DNA of 64,000 nt, taken from contig NZ_CP039432.1 of NCBI RefSeq assembly GCF_005484805.1, forward strand, positions 1,550,001-1,614,000, read 5' to 3'. Origin of the DNA: Rhodococcus sp. SGAir0479 (GTDB lineage: Bacteria > Actinomycetota > Actinomycetes > Mycobacteriales > Mycobacteriaceae). Below, in pieces: positions 40,925 to 49,137 of the stretch (positions are counted from its first letter, which is position 1; each line of letters opens with the position of its first letter). The position numbers and the translations under genes were made by a program. The notes below the pieces were generated by a model, which ran no database searches, was not told the origin of the DNA, and saw only the letters and a program-made list of their open reading frames with translations.

Positions 40925-41667
40925 GATCGCGGTCGCGCCGGGTTCTCGTGCTCGGCGGCACCCGCGAGGCCCGGACGCTCGCGTCGCGGCTGGACAGCGA
41001 GCCCGGTGTGGAAGTGATCTCGTCCCTCGCCGGCCGGGTTCGTGAACCGGTGTTGCCGGTAGGGCAGGTCAGGGTGGGCGGCTTCGGCGGCATCGACGGA
41101 CTGGTGCACTGGCTGCGAGACAACGAAATCGATGCCGTCGTCGATGCCACGCACCCGTTCGCCGCGAGAATCACGGCGAACGCCGCCGCGGCGACCGCGT
41201 GGATCGGAGTTCCGCTGTTGGTGCTACGCCGCCCCGAGTGGGTTCCCGGGCCGGGGGACGACTGGCATGTCGTTCCGGATCTGGTCGCGGCCGCCGAGTC
41301 GGTGACCGAATTGGGGGAGCGGGTGTTCCTAACGATCGGACGGCAGGGTGTCGACGCGTTCGCCGACGCCTCCGGGTGGTTCCTGATCCGCGCGATCGAT
41401 CCGCCCGAGGTGCGCATGCCGGAGCGGTCCGAACTGCTGCTCGCGCGTGGCCCCTTCACCGTCGACGACGAGGCCGCGTTGATGCGCCGGTACCGGATCG
41501 ACGTGCTGGTGACGAAGAACAGCGGGGGAGCGCTCACCTCGGCGAAGCTCGCGGCGGCCCGCCGGCTGGGCGTCCCGGTGGTGATGGTCGCGCGCACGCC
41601 GATCCCGGACGGGGTGGCGTCGACCACCGATCCGGACGTCGCCGTCGACTGGGTGCTCCACGACTGA
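40921..41667 (+). CDS. cobK: precorrin-6A reductase
   Basis: A 248-residue NADPH-dependent reductase. It has VLVLGGTREARTLASRL at the N-terminus, VVDATHPFAARITANAAAA in the middle, and VTKNSGGALTSAKLAAARRLGVPVVMVAR at the C-terminal end. It reduces precorrin-6A to 6B. Start is a TTG at 40921 overlapping the cobM stop, which gives the family N-terminus; no ATG or GTG fits. The following 260-nt gap to 41928 has unusual A-rich stretches, but no gene or RNA element was recognised. Confidence 0.94.
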   Translation: MRSRSRRVLVLGGTREARTLASRLDSEPGVEVISSLAGRVREPVLPVGQVRVGGFGGIDGLVHWLRDNEIDAVVDATHPFAARITANAAAATAWIGVPLLVLRRPEWVPGPGDDWHVVPDLVAAAESVTELGERVFLTIGRQGVDAFADASGWFLIRAIDPPEVRMPERSELLLARGPFTVDDEAALMRRYRIDVLVTKNSGGALTSAKLAAARRLGVPVVMVARTPIPDGVASTTDPDVAVDWVLHD

Positions 41668-41927
41668 GGCGCTCCGCGCCAGTGCGCCTGATCTGTAGTG
41701 GCAGCAACCGTGACGGCGAGGCCGCCGGTGTGGAACTTCGCGCCGGACGGAATGGAAGGAATTACCGAAACACCACCGCCGCCTCCCATGACCACCCGTC
41801 GAGAACCGGTCCCACCTCCCAAAGAACTCGGCCAGGTGCACAGATGGAAGGGGCGGGCGGGTGCTGCCCGCGATCGTCCGCAGGCGACGGGCGTCACGCG
41901 GCAGGTCTCCGGCGCCATACTGGTCAG

Positions 41928-42617
41928 GTGGATGCCGAGCGGCGATTCCGGGGCCGGGACCTCCCGTCCGCGGCCTGGGGGTATGTGCGCCGCGCACCGG
42001 GCACGTTCGTCTGGCTGGCCGTTCTGCTGGCGACGACGGTCGTCATGCATCACTTGTCGCCGACCGCGCTGAACGACGTGCTGGGGGATCGCTCCACCAA
42101 TCTGCACCATCTGCGGCAGGACCCGGTCCGTGTCCTGATCAGCAGCGCGTTCTGGCTGGCGGGCGGATCGTGGTTGGGCTACGTCGTGCTCTACAACCTC
42201 TTCCACGTACCGGCCGAACGGTGGCTCGGCACGTGGCGGTGGCTCACGGTGGTCGTCGTCGCGCATGTCGGCGCCACGTATCTGAGCGAGGGCGTGCTGT
42301 ACCTCGCGATCCGGCACGGGCGGGCGCCCGAGTCCGCGGTGAACACGCTCGACATCGGTGTCAGCTACGCGCTGGCCGGCGTGATGGCGGTGCTCAGTTA
42401 CCGCATCGCGCCGCCGTGGCGCTATCCGTATGTGGTCGGCGTCCTGCTCGTCTACGGGCTGCCGCTGCTCGGTGGCCTGACCTTCACCGACATCGGACAT
42501 TTCACCGCCACGCTCATCGGACTGGGGTGCTACCCGCTCACGCGGGCGAGGCCGGGGACCTGGGACCCGGCGGCGTGGCTACGGGGAATGCGCAGGCGTG
42601 TCGTAGCTCACCGCTAG
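41928..42617 (+). CDS. rhomboid-like integral membrane protein
   Basis: A 229-residue protein with about six membrane helices. Segment NTLDIGVSYALAGVMAVL resembles the G-x-S region of rhomboid proteases, and DIGHFTATLIGLG resembles the His helix. The family tryptophan/arginine-rich L1 loop is not clear, so protease activity is uncertain. The N-terminus is basic and cytoplasmic. The GTG at 41928 has a CATACT hexamer 6 nt upstream. It follows cobK but has its own promoter. Confidence 0.65.
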   Translation: MDAERRFRGRDLPSAAWGYVRRAPGTFVWLAVLLATTVVMHHLSPTALNDVLGDRSTNLHHLRQDPVRVLISSAFWLAGGSWLGYVVLYNLFHVPAERWLGTWRWLTVVVVAHVGATYLSEGVLYLAIRHGRAPESAVNTLDIGVSYALAGVMAVLSYRIAPPWRYPYVVGVLLVYGLPLLGGLTFTDIGHFTATLIGLGCYPLTRARPGTWDPAAWLRGMRRRVVAHR

Positions 42618-42620
42618 CCT
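42615..42620 (+). promoter_or_regulatory. -10 element of the DUF4287 gene
   Basis: TAGCCT lies 7 nt before the ATG at 42628; its first bases are the stop codon of the rhomboid-like gene. Confidence 0.4.
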
Positions 42621-42627
42621 CCCGGTC

Positions 42628-42840
42628 ATGACTGAACCGGTGAAGGGCCCCGCGTCGTACTTTCCGTCGATCGAGAAGAAGTACGGCAGGCCGATCGGCG
42701 AGTGGCAGAGCCTGATTCGGGCCTCGGAGCTCACCGAGCACATGGACCTGGTCAACTGGCTGAAAGCTGAGCACGGCCTCGGTCGCGGGCACGCCAACGC
42801 GCTCGTCGCCCACACGCTGAGGGAGGACGCGGACGGCTGA
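42628..42840 (+). CDS. DUF4287 family small protein
   Basis: A 70-residue protein: GPASYFPSIEKKYGRPIGEW, then HMDLVNWLKAEHGLGRGHANALVAHTL. This is the DUF4287 pattern, a short helical domain often found alone or fused to DUF5655. Function is unknown. It lies 10 nt after the rhomboid-like gene and is convergent with the fatty acid hydroxylase. Confidence 0.8.
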   Translation: MTEPVKGPASYFPSIEKKYGRPIGEWQSLIRASELTEHMDLVNWLKAEHGLGRGHANALVAHTLREDADG

Positions 42841-42856
42841 TTCCCGTGCGACCCGG

Positions 42857-43540
42857 CTAGGCGCCGGCGACGTCGAGTCCGTGCAGGCGCTTCGCGGTGG
42901 GCGACTTCTCGACGGCGTCCGGATCCGGTTCCGTGCCGAACACCCGGTCGGCGGTGCCCGAGCTGGTGACCGTGAACCAGTAGTGCTCGTTGCGGTAGTG
43001 ATGATTGCGATGGTGTCGCCACGTCGCCCGGTACGGCGCCGATGTCGGCTTGTAGTCCGTGTGGATGAGGAAGTGGGTCCACTCGTACGCCAGGCCGAGT
43101 GCCGTGATGACGATCAGGAAGGTCAACCCGAGTTCCACCCGTGGGAAGCCGAGCAGGGCCGTCGCCAGCAACAGCGGCACCAGCCACACGAACACCGGCG
43201 TCGGGATGAAGTCCAAGGGGATGTTCCGCGGGTCTCCGTGGTGCGCACGATGTTTGCGGGCCAGGAGCGGATCGATCGTGATCCCGGCGATCCGCTTCGG
43301 GCGCCAGTGGAGGACGAACACGTGGATGAGCCATTCGAGGACGGGGAACAGCGCGGCCATCACGACCGGCACCAGGGCGTCGGCCCACGTCCATCCGCCC
43401 AGCACGAGACGGATCGTCAGGGCGCCGGCGAGGAGGCCACCGATGATCCACGGACTCGGGTGGCGGACGAATTCGCGGGCCGCGCCCGCGAGGGTGACGT
43501 CGCGGCCGAACGCGGGCGACGTCGGGCGGGAGGTGGTCAT
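42857..43540 (-). CDS. fatty acid hydroxylase-superfamily membrane protein
   Basis: A 227-residue membrane protein of the sterol desaturase/fatty acid hydroxylase superfamily. Three to four hydrophobic segments carry the di-iron histidine clusters: HVFVLH, RKHRAHHGD, THFLIHTDY and WRHHRNHHYRNEHYWFTV. It should hydroxylate or desaturate a lipid using O2. The ATG at 43540 overlaps the stop of the FadR-type regulator (ATGA), so the two form an operon and the regulator probably senses a related acyl compound. Confidence 0.85.
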   Translation of the reverse strand: MTTSRPTSPAFGRDVTLAGAAREFVRHPSPWIIGGLLAGALTIRLVLGGWTWADALVPVVMAALFPVLEWLIHVFVLHWRPKRIAGITIDPLLARKHRAHHGDPRNIPLDFIPTPVFVWLVPLLLATALLGFPRVELGLTFLIVITALGLAYEWTHFLIHTDYKPTSAPYRATWRHHRNHHYRNEHYWFTVTSSGTADRVFGTEPDPDAVEKSPTAKRLHGLDVAGA

Positions 43541-44271
43541 GTGTCCTCCTCGGCTGGATCCTGTGCGGCGACGAGCGCGGTGTCGAGCAGTGCGGTCGCG
43601 GGCTCGAGCAGGGTGTGCGCCGCGGTGAATGCCGCCTCCGGGTCGCGTCGCCGGACCGCGTCGGCGAGCGCGCGGTAGCGACCCGTCTCGGAGACCTCGG
43701 CCGCCATCACGATCGCCAGGGCGTCGAGCATCGGCTCGTACGACGCCCGCAGCGTGTTGAACATCAGGCGGAAGGTGATGGAATCGGCGCCGTCGACGAG
43801 CAGGTCCCAGAAGTCGAGGGCGACCCGTTGTCGGCGGACCGGGTCGTCGTCCGCGTCGAGCGCGTCGACGACGGCGTCCAGGGTGTCGGCGGTGGCGGCC
43901 GGCGCGCGCCTCGCCGCCAGTTCGGCCACCTTGGGGCCGTTCCACAGGCGTGCTTCGAGGATGCTGCGGGCCACCGCGAGATCGACCTCGCCGCCGCGAA
44001 CCAGGAGTCGGGGGAGCAGATCCAGCCCGCCGCGGCGTCGCAGGTCGTTGACGACCGTCGCACCGCCCTGCCGGATGTCGAGCAGGCCCAGTGCGGCGAT
44101 CCGGGTGAGCGCCTCGCGCACCGCGGGTCGTGAGACGCCGAGGGCGTCCGCCATCCGGCGTTCGCCCAGAAGTGTCTCGCCGGGCGCCAGACTGCCCGCG
44201 ACGACGCTGTCGAGGAGTTGGTCGAACACTTCGTCGGGGATCGATCTGCGGCGCACCGGAGTGAGATCCAT
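43537..44271 (-). CDS. GntR/FadR-family transcription regulator
   Basis: A 244-residue regulator. The N-terminal winged helix (about 8-75) reads SIPDEVFDQLLDSVVAGSLAPGETLLGERRMADALGVSRPAVREALTRI. An all-helical FCD ligand-binding domain follows (about 95-235). It heads the operon with the fatty acid hydroxylase. An E. coli-FadR-like palindrome sits 27-49 nt upstream, suggesting autoregulation. TAGCGT lies 6 nt before the ATG. Confidence 0.88.
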   Translation of the reverse strand: MDLTPVRRRSIPDEVFDQLLDSVVAGSLAPGETLLGERRMADALGVSRPAVREALTRIAALGLLDIRQGGATVVNDLRRRGGLDLLPRLLVRGGEVDLAVARSILEARLWNGPKVAELAARRAPAATADTLDAVVDALDADDDPVRRQRVALDFWDLLVDGADSITFRLMFNTLRASYEPMLDALAIVMAAEVSETGRYRALADAVRRRDPEAAFTAAHTLLEPATALLDTALVAAQDPAEEDT

Positions 44272-44277
44272 GTCACA

Positions 44278-44283
44278 ACGCTA
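44278..44283 (-). promoter_or_regulatory. -10 element of the FadR-type operon
   Basis: TAGCGT on the minus strand lies 6 nt before the ATG at 44271. Confidence 0.5.
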
Positions 44284-44297
44284 GGGCGAGGTGATCG

Positions 44298-44320
44298 ATC
44301 TGGTCAAGTGGTCAGACCAG
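44298..44320. promoter_or_regulatory. candidate FadR-type operator
   Basis: The perfect palindrome TGGTCAGACCA (44309-44319) is preceded by the half-site ATCTGGTC. It resembles the E. coli FadR consensus CTGGTCNGACCAG and overlaps the expected -35 region of the regulator's promoter. It also lies at the 3' end of the DUF6226 gene's downstream flank. Confidence 0.55.
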
Positions 44321-44323
44321 CGT

Positions 44324-45154
44324 TCATCGGGACCGGTAGCGCTGCGCGCTGCCCGGCGGTCCGTCCGGGCCCGGCAGGCGATTCAGCACCGCGCGCGGAA
44401 ACGCGCGTTCGGGATGGCGGGTCTCGATCTCGGGCGGGAGGGGGCGCGCGGTCCAGTTCGCGGACCACGGTGCGGCCGTGAACGACGTGGGCTCGTCGAG
44501 GTTCTGGACCGTGCCGCCGCGACCGCCGAACGAGGTCCGGATCGAGGAGTGGTCGACAGCGACGTCGACCCGGAGGGACCCGTCGACCACCGACAGCACC
44601 CACTCGTCCATCTCCTGGAGCAGTTCAGCGGACCCGCTGTCGCACCCGTCGCATCCGCAGTCGGGGATCTCCGCCAACGTCACTGCCGGGTCGCCCGCTG
44701 CGACCGTGACGGTGAAGATGTGGTCGCTGTCCACCGGGCTGTGCGTCGTCAGCACCAGGGGGACCGCACCGTCGACCACGGGCTCGAGGACGGTGTCGGC
44801 ACCGCCCGATTCCGAGGGGCGCAGCGCCCACCTCACCTGCGCGGCTTCTCGCGCCCAGCCGCGGTCGAGGAGCACCCGCGTCCACGCCCGCGCCCGGGCC
44901 ACCACGATCAGGAACTTCTCCGGGTCGGTGACGCGCTCGTACACGGCCTCGTTCCGCTCGGCGCCGTCCCCGTACGGGTTCGGCCACCCCGGCGTGTCCG
45001 GGCCGGTGACGGCGAAGGCCGCGTCGACGTCGGTGAGCAGTGCGCAGATCTCCGGCGAGAGGACCGATGCTCCTTTGCCCCAGCCGGATTCGTGCAGGCG
45101 TCGAACGTCGTCGTTGTAGTCGTCCCACCACGACCGTCCCGGATTTGCACCCAT
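44324..45154 (-). CDS. DUF6226 family protein
   Basis: A 276-residue soluble protein without membrane segments. It has a Trp-rich start (GRSWWDDYNDDVRRLHESGWG) and the cysteine cluster DCGCDGCDSGS near residue 190, followed by LLQEMDEWVLSVVDGSL. The family is of unknown function. The ATG at 45154 has TACCGT 7 nt upstream; an ATG further upstream at 45187 is less likely. Confidence 0.65.
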   Translation of the reverse strand: MGANPGRSWWDDYNDDVRRLHESGWGKGASVLSPEICALLTDVDAAFAVTGPDTPGWPNPYGDGAERNEAVYERVTDPEKFLIVVARARAWTRVLLDRGWAREAAQVRWALRPSESGGADTVLEPVVDGAVPLVLTTHSPVDSDHIFTVTVAAGDPAVTLAEIPDCGCDGCDSGSAELLQEMDEWVLSVVDGSLRVDVAVDHSSIRTSFGGRGGTVQNLDEPTSFTAAPWSANWTARPLPPEIETRHPERAFPRAVLNRLPGPDGPPGSAQRYRSR

Positions 45155-45161
45155 CGCAGGG

Positions 45162-45167
45162 ACGGTA
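45162..45167 (-). promoter_or_regulatory. -10 element of the DUF6226 gene
   Basis: TACCGT on the minus strand, 7 nt before the ATG at 45154. Confidence 0.45.
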
Positions 45168-45232
45168 CCCGTCTTCCGCGGCATCATCGGAGGCGCCGGG
45201 TGGAACCGTGCGTGCGAGTGGGAGTGGAACTG

Positions 45233-45580
45233 ATGGAAGACGTAGTACTGGCGCTGCTGTTCGTGGCCTTCGCCGGCGTGTGTGCGCTGGCCGCGTACAC
45301 CGGAACCCGGGGCTGGGTCACGGATCCGGCGAAGGGCTACCGGGTCCCGTCCACAGTGCGGGGAAACCCGGAACTGACGCGGCTCGCGAACACGCTCGTC
45401 GCTCGATGGTGCGCTGCGGCGGCGGTGCTCGCTCTGATCCCGGCGGCGGCCCTGGCCCCCGGCATCTTCTCGGAGTTTCGGATCCCGCTTCCCACCTGGA
45501 AACGCGCGGCCACTGCCGCATACGGCTTCGTCGTCACCGCGGTGGCCCGGTACCCGTTCGTGCGTATCGCGCGGCTGTAA
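45233..45580 (+). CDS. small three-helix membrane protein, possibly SdpI-like
   Basis: A 115-residue protein with membrane helices at about 4-24, 58-80 and 88-106. The loop GYRVPSTVRGNPELTRLANTL faintly resembles the GIRTP-T loop of SdpI/YhfL-type proteins; this link is weak. GGGAGTGG stands before the ATG at 45233. It is convergent with cobIJ across a strong palindrome. Function is unknown. Confidence 0.6.
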   Translation: MEDVVLALLFVAFAGVCALAAYTGTRGWVTDPAKGYRVPSTVRGNPELTRLANTLVARWCAAAAVLALIPAAALAPGIFSEFRIPLPTWKRAATAAYGFVVTAVARYPFVRIARL

Positions 45581-45609
45581 GGTGCCGGGCGTCCTTCAGC
45601 GCAAACGCC

Positions 45610-45664
45610 GAACGGGAGTTCACGGCACACTTCTGCGGCGAAAGCGTGCCGTGAACTCCCGTTC
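45610..45664. terminator. 19-bp perfect inverted repeat between convergent genes
   Basis: The arm GAACGGGAGTTCACGGCAC (45610-45628) pairs perfectly with 45646-45664 across a 17-nt loop. It lies between the small membrane protein and cobIJ and is probably a bidirectional terminator; it could instead be a mobile palindromic element. Confidence 0.7.
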
Positions 45665-45675
45665 AGCGGTTGGGG

Positions 45676-47166
45676 TCAGCCCGGATAGTGCCGCGGGGTG
45701 AATACCCGCGTCCCGGAGGGGTGCTCGACGACGGTGGTCTGCGACGAGCCGACGATCAGGAGGCACCGCATGTCGACGTCGGCGGGGTCGAGATCGGCGA
45801 GGCGCACGATCTTGATCGACTCTTGCGGGCCGGCGACGTCGCGGCCGATCACCACGGGGGTGTCGGGGGAGCGGTGTTCGAGGACGAGATCGCGCATCGC
45901 GGCCACCTGCCACGTGCGGGACTTCGACGCCGGGTTGTAGACCGCGAACGCCAGATCGGCACTCGCGACCGCGGACACCCGCTGGGCGACGACGTCCCAC
46001 GGCTTGAGGCGGTCGGACAGCGAGATCATCGCGTAGTCGTGGCCCAGGGGCGCGCCGACCCGGCTGGCGACGGCATTGGCCGCCGTCATACCGGGCAGGA
46101 TCCGGACCGGGACGTCGCGCCACTGGTCCTCGGCCGCCACCTCGAGCACCGCAGCGGCCATCGCGAACACGCCCGGATCGCCGGACGAGACCACCGCGAC
46201 GCGCGCGCCCTGCTTGGCCAGGTCGAGGGCCATCGCGGCCCGCTCGGCCTCGACGCGATTGTCGCTCGCGTGCCGACGTTGGCCCGGTCGCACCGGCACC
46301 CGGTCGATGTAGGTGGTGTAGCCCACCAGGTCGGTCGCGTGGGCGAGCTCGTGCCGCACCTCCGGCGTGGTCCAGCCCTGGTCACCGGGACCGAGCCCGA
46401 CGACCACCACCTCCCCGCGCGCCGGCGCGGGTGCGGTCCGGTTGTTGACCGGACTGGGCACGATCGCGATCGAGAAGTACGGGACCCCGGCGTCGTCGAC
46501 CTCATCGGCGGCCGCGACGCGCTGGCGGTCGGTGCTGGCGCGTTCGACGTAGTACGCCTCGTCGATCCGGCCCGAGTCCTTCAGCGCCTGGCGCACAGCG
46601 GGATACGTGCGCCCGAGCTTCATGATCGCGGCGGCGTCGGTCTCGCGCAGCCGGCGGGTCAGCTCGTCCTGCGGCAGCGTGCCCGGCAGGACGGTCAGCA
46701 CTTCCTCACCCTCGACGAGCGGCTCGGCGAGGGCGGCGGACGCGGCGCTGACGGCGGTCACACCGGGGATCACCTCGGCCTCGAACCGCTCGGCCAGACG
46801 CTTGTGCATGTGCATGTACGAGCTGTAGAACAGCGGGTCGCCCGCGGCGAGGAGTGCGACGCTGCGACCGGCCTCGAGGTGCGCGGCCAGGCGGGCGGCG
46901 GCCTGCTCGTAGAACTCGTCCATCGCGCCCTGGTATCCACCGGGGTGATCGATCGTCTCGGTGGTCACCGGGTAGATCAGGTGTTCCTCGATCTGGCCGT
47001 CGTGCATGTACGGCGCGGCGACCCCGCGGGAGATGCTGCGGCCGTGCCGGGCGCTGTGGAACGCGACCACGTCGGCCTCGCCGATCACGCGGGCGGCCTT
47101 GACGGTCATCAGTTCCGGGTCGCCGGGTCCGATGCCGACGCCCCAGAGCTTGCCTGCACCACTCAT
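45676..47166 (-). CDS. cobIJ: fused precorrin-2 C20- and precorrin-3B C17-methyltransferase
   Basis: A 496-residue fusion of two SAM-dependent methyltransferases. The CobI half (about 1-245) has [40 protein letters not shown] and [15 protein letters not shown]. The CobJ half (about 250-496) has [40 protein letters not shown] and [30 protein letters not shown]. The fusion is usual in mycobacteria and relatives. The ATG overlaps the cobH stop by 4 nt, in the order cobG-cobH-cobIJ. Confidence 0.96.
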   Translation of the reverse strand: MSGAGKLWGVGIGPGDPELMTVKAARVIGEADVVAFHSARHGRSISRGVAAPYMHDGQIEEHLIYPVTTETIDHPGGYQGAMDEFYEQAAARLAAHLEAGRSVALLAAGDPLFYSSYMHMHKRLAERFEAEVIPGVTAVSAASAALAEPLVEGEEVLTVLPGTLPQDELTRRLRETDAAAIMKLGRTYPAVRQALKDSGRIDEAYYVERASTDRQRVAAADEVDDAGVPYFSIAIVPSPVNNRTAPAPARGEVVVVGLGPGDQGWTTPEVRHELAHATDLVGYTTYIDRVPVRPGQRRHASDNRVEAERAAMALDLAKQGARVAVVSSGDPGVFAMAAAVLEVAAEDQWRDVPVRILPGMTAANAVASRVGAPLGHDYAMISLSDRLKPWDVVAQRVSAVASADLAFAVYNPASKSRTWQVAAMRDLVLEHRSPDTPVVIGRDVAGPQESIKIVRLADLDPADVDMRCLLIVGSSQTTVVEHPSGTRVFTPRHYPG

Positions 47167-47789
47167 TCGACTTCGCTCGCAATCGCATTGAGGGCGGCCG
47201 CAGTGATCGCGCTGCCGCCGCGGCGTCCACGAACCACCAGGTACTCGAGGCCGGCGGGATGTTCGATCAGCGCCTCCTTCGACTCCATCGCGCCGATGAA
47301 ACCGACGGGTCCACCGACGATCGCCGCGGGTCGCGGCGCACCGGCCTCGATGAGGTTCAGCAGGTGGAACAGTGCGGTGGGGGCGTTGCCGATCGCGACC
47401 ACCGCGCCCGCGAGCTTGTCGCCCCACAACTCCAGCGCCGCCGCCGACCGGGTGTTGTCGATCGCCTTGGCCAGCACCGGAACTCGGGGATCACCGAGCA
47501 TGCACAGCACGTCGTTGTCACGGGGCAGACGCTTGCGGGTGACACCAGCGGCGACCATCTTCGCGTCGCACAGGATCGGGGCGCCGCGACGGAGCGCCTC
47601 GCGGGCGTCGGCCACGACGTTCGGGGTGAAGGCGATGTCGTCGACCAGATCGACCTGACCGCTCGCGTGGATCATCCGCACCACCGCCTGCGAGACGTCG
47701 GCGGGGAACCGGGTGAGGTCCGCCTCGGCCCGGATGGTCGCGAAGGACTGGCGATAAATCTCCGCACCGTCGCGGACGTAGTCGATCAT
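47163..47789 (-). CDS. cobH: precorrin-8X methylmutase
   Basis: A 208-residue enzyme that moves a methyl group from C11 to C12 to give hydrogenobyrinate. It includes [48 protein letters not shown] and [42 protein letters not shown]. The length is that of the family. TATCGT lies 7 nt before the ATG, so it may have a promoter of its own 20 nt after cobG. Confidence 0.97.
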   Translation of the reverse strand: MIDYVRDGAEIYRQSFATIRAEADLTRFPADVSQAVVRMIHASGQVDLVDDIAFTPNVVADAREALRRGAPILCDAKMVAAGVTRKRLPRDNDVLCMLGDPRVPVLAKAIDNTRSAAALELWGDKLAGAVVAIGNAPTALFHLLNLIEAGAPRPAAIVGGPVGFIGAMESKEALIEHPAGLEYLVVRGRRGGSAITAAALNAIASEVE

Positions 47790-47796
47790 GCGCCAC

Positions 47797-47802
47797 ACGA
47801 TA
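47797..47802 (-). promoter_or_regulatory. -10 element of cobH-cobIJ
   Basis: TATCGT on the minus strand, 7 nt before the cobH ATG, within the 19-nt cobG-cobH gap. Confidence 0.4.
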
Positions 47803-47808
47803 GAGGCA

Positions 47809-48948
47809 TCACGAGCGCGGGTTCTGCACCCGGTAACCCTCGGGGGCGGCGACCACATCTGTTACCTCACCGCGCGGGCGACCGCACTTGCGCTCGCATC
47901 CGGACCAGTGCTGTCGGCCCTCGGCGGGCAGATCCTCGTCCTCGATCGCCTGCCGGACGTCGGCCCGCACGTCGGTGTGCGACTTGGCGCAGCCGGGTCG
48001 GCCCGCACACGCACTGACCTGCAGGTACGGTGAGTTCTCGTCGAAGATCAGGCCCATCGGCGCGAGTACCCGCACCACCTGTTCGGCGGCCCACTCCTCG
48101 AGATCGGGCAGCAGCACCGAGCGCCACGGGGTCACCACGATCGGCTTCTCGACGGCGGCGAGGAACTCCGCGAGCCGCGCCGGGAGGGTGCCGAACGCGA
48201 GTCCCGCGGCGAGGGTGACGTTTCCGTCGGGCTGGTCGAGCCAGCCGATCGGCCCCCGCTCGATCGGTTCGGGGAGCCGTATCGGATCGCCGTACTCGAG
48301 ACCGAGCCGCGCCAGGACGCGTTCGGTGCCGCCGGGCACCTCGTCGAGTCGCCACGCGTCGGCGCGGATCTCGGTGAACGTGCGCGCCGCCCGCAGCAGC
48401 ACGTCGACCGTCGCCGACTCCGCCACCCGCACCCCGGTGTCCTCGCCGGACAGGACCAGCGCGAACGCGTCGTCGCCGAGCGCGTGCACACCGAAGTCGC
48501 CGCGCAGACCCGAGACGTCACCGGTGCCGTCGTCGATCGTGAACAGCGTGCGTCCGGGCAGGTCGGCCAGTGCCGGATCGGCGCACAGCCCGCGGTCGAG
48601 GTCGGTGACGAGGCCGCGGACGTCGACGACACCACCGATGCGGCCCGACAGCGGGGACGCGAGGATGTTGCGCACCCGTTCGTGGGTGGTGGACGGCAGC
48701 AGGCCCACGTCGGCGATGCGGCGGGCGAACTCCTGCGGGTCGGCGACCGCGCGGAGCTGGACGTTGCCGCGCGAGGTCAGTTCGATCTCGCCGTTGCCGA
48801 TCTCCTGCGCCGCCGCCGCGAGCGCCTGGAGCTGCACCGATGTGATCACCCCGCCCGGCAGGCGGACACGCGCGAGGGGGCCGTCGGCGGCCTGGTGAAC
48901 CTGGAGAGCGCCCGGGCACCGGTCCGGGACAGAACGTGGAGACGACAC
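47809..48948 (-). CDS. cobG: precorrin-3B synthase
   Basis: A 379-residue nitrite/sulfite-reductase-like oxygenase acting on precorrin-3A. The half-domain motif [16 protein letters not shown] lies near residue 55. The 4Fe-4S cluster cysteines are in [21 protein letters not shown] and [19 protein letters not shown]. It marks the aerobic (oxygen-dependent) B12 route. The GTG at 48948 has TAGCCT 6 nt upstream, so cobG seems to be transcribed without a leader. Confidence 0.94.
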   Translation of the reverse strand: MSSPRSVPDRCPGALQVHQAADGPLARVRLPGGVITSVQLQALAAAAQEIGNGEIELTSRGNVQLRAVADPQEFARRIADVGLLPSTTHERVRNILASPLSGRIGGVVDVRGLVTDLDRGLCADPALADLPGRTLFTIDDGTGDVSGLRGDFGVHALGDDAFALVLSGEDTGVRVAESATVDVLLRAARTFTEIRADAWRLDEVPGGTERVLARLGLEYGDPIRLPEPIERGPIGWLDQPDGNVTLAAGLAFGTLPARLAEFLAAVEKPIVVTPWRSVLLPDLEEWAAEQVVRVLAPMGLIFDENSPYLQVSACAGRPGCAKSHTDVRADVRQAIEDEDLPAEGRQHWSGCERKCGRPRGEVTDVVAAPEGYRVQNPRS

Positions 48949-48954
48949 ACGACA

Positions 48955-48960
48955 AGGCTA
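48955..48960 (-). promoter_or_regulatory. -10 element of cobG, overlapping the cobN promoter
   Basis: TAGCCT on the minus strand is 6 nt before the cobG GTG. On the plus strand the same bases run into GGCTAGCGA, a plausible -10 for the cobN leader. Confidence 0.45.
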
Positions 48961-48969
48961 GCGACGCGC

Positions 48970-49070
48970 GACCGGTAGCATCACCGGCGACCGCGGCAGC
49001 AGAGGAAGCCGGTGAGATTCCGGGCGGTCGCGCCACTGTGAAAGTCAGACCCTCCGTTGCCGCCCGAACC
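48970..49070 (+). ncRNA. cobalamin riboswitch upstream of cobN
   Basis: The leader contains the conserved core GGAAGCCGGTGAGATTCCGG (about 49014) and the B12 box CGCCACTGTG at 49031-49040, followed by AAAGTCAGAC. These are the diagnostic segments of class I B12 riboswitches, in the right order and spacing. Outer stems were not folded, so the ends are approximate. Confidence 0.88.
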
Positions 49071-49072
49071 GC

Positions 49073-49122
49073 TTCGACGAGTCCGCGGACTCGTCGAACC
49101 CTGCCGTGGGGCGCGAAACCCC
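49073..49122 (+). promoter_or_regulatory. expression platform hairpins of the cobN riboswitch
   Basis: A 26-nt perfect palindrome (49073-49098, arm TTCGACGAGTCCG) follows the aptamer. A small GGGG/CCCC hairpin (49108-49122) stands next to the ribosome site GGAAAGG before the GTG at 49138. Either terminator formation or ribosome-site masking could switch expression. Confidence 0.6.
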
Positions 49123-49137
49123 GGAAAGGCTGCACCA

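Noticed and set aside
41698-42072. A 124-codon plus-strand frame in the cobK-rhomboid gap
   Set aside because: It has a proline run and no family pattern, lacks a ribosome site and overlaps the start of the rhomboid-like gene in another frame.
49057-49137. In-frame upstream extension of cobN from 49057
   Set aside because: It would run through the riboswitch aptamer end and the platform hairpins; the GTG at 49138 gives the normal CobN start.
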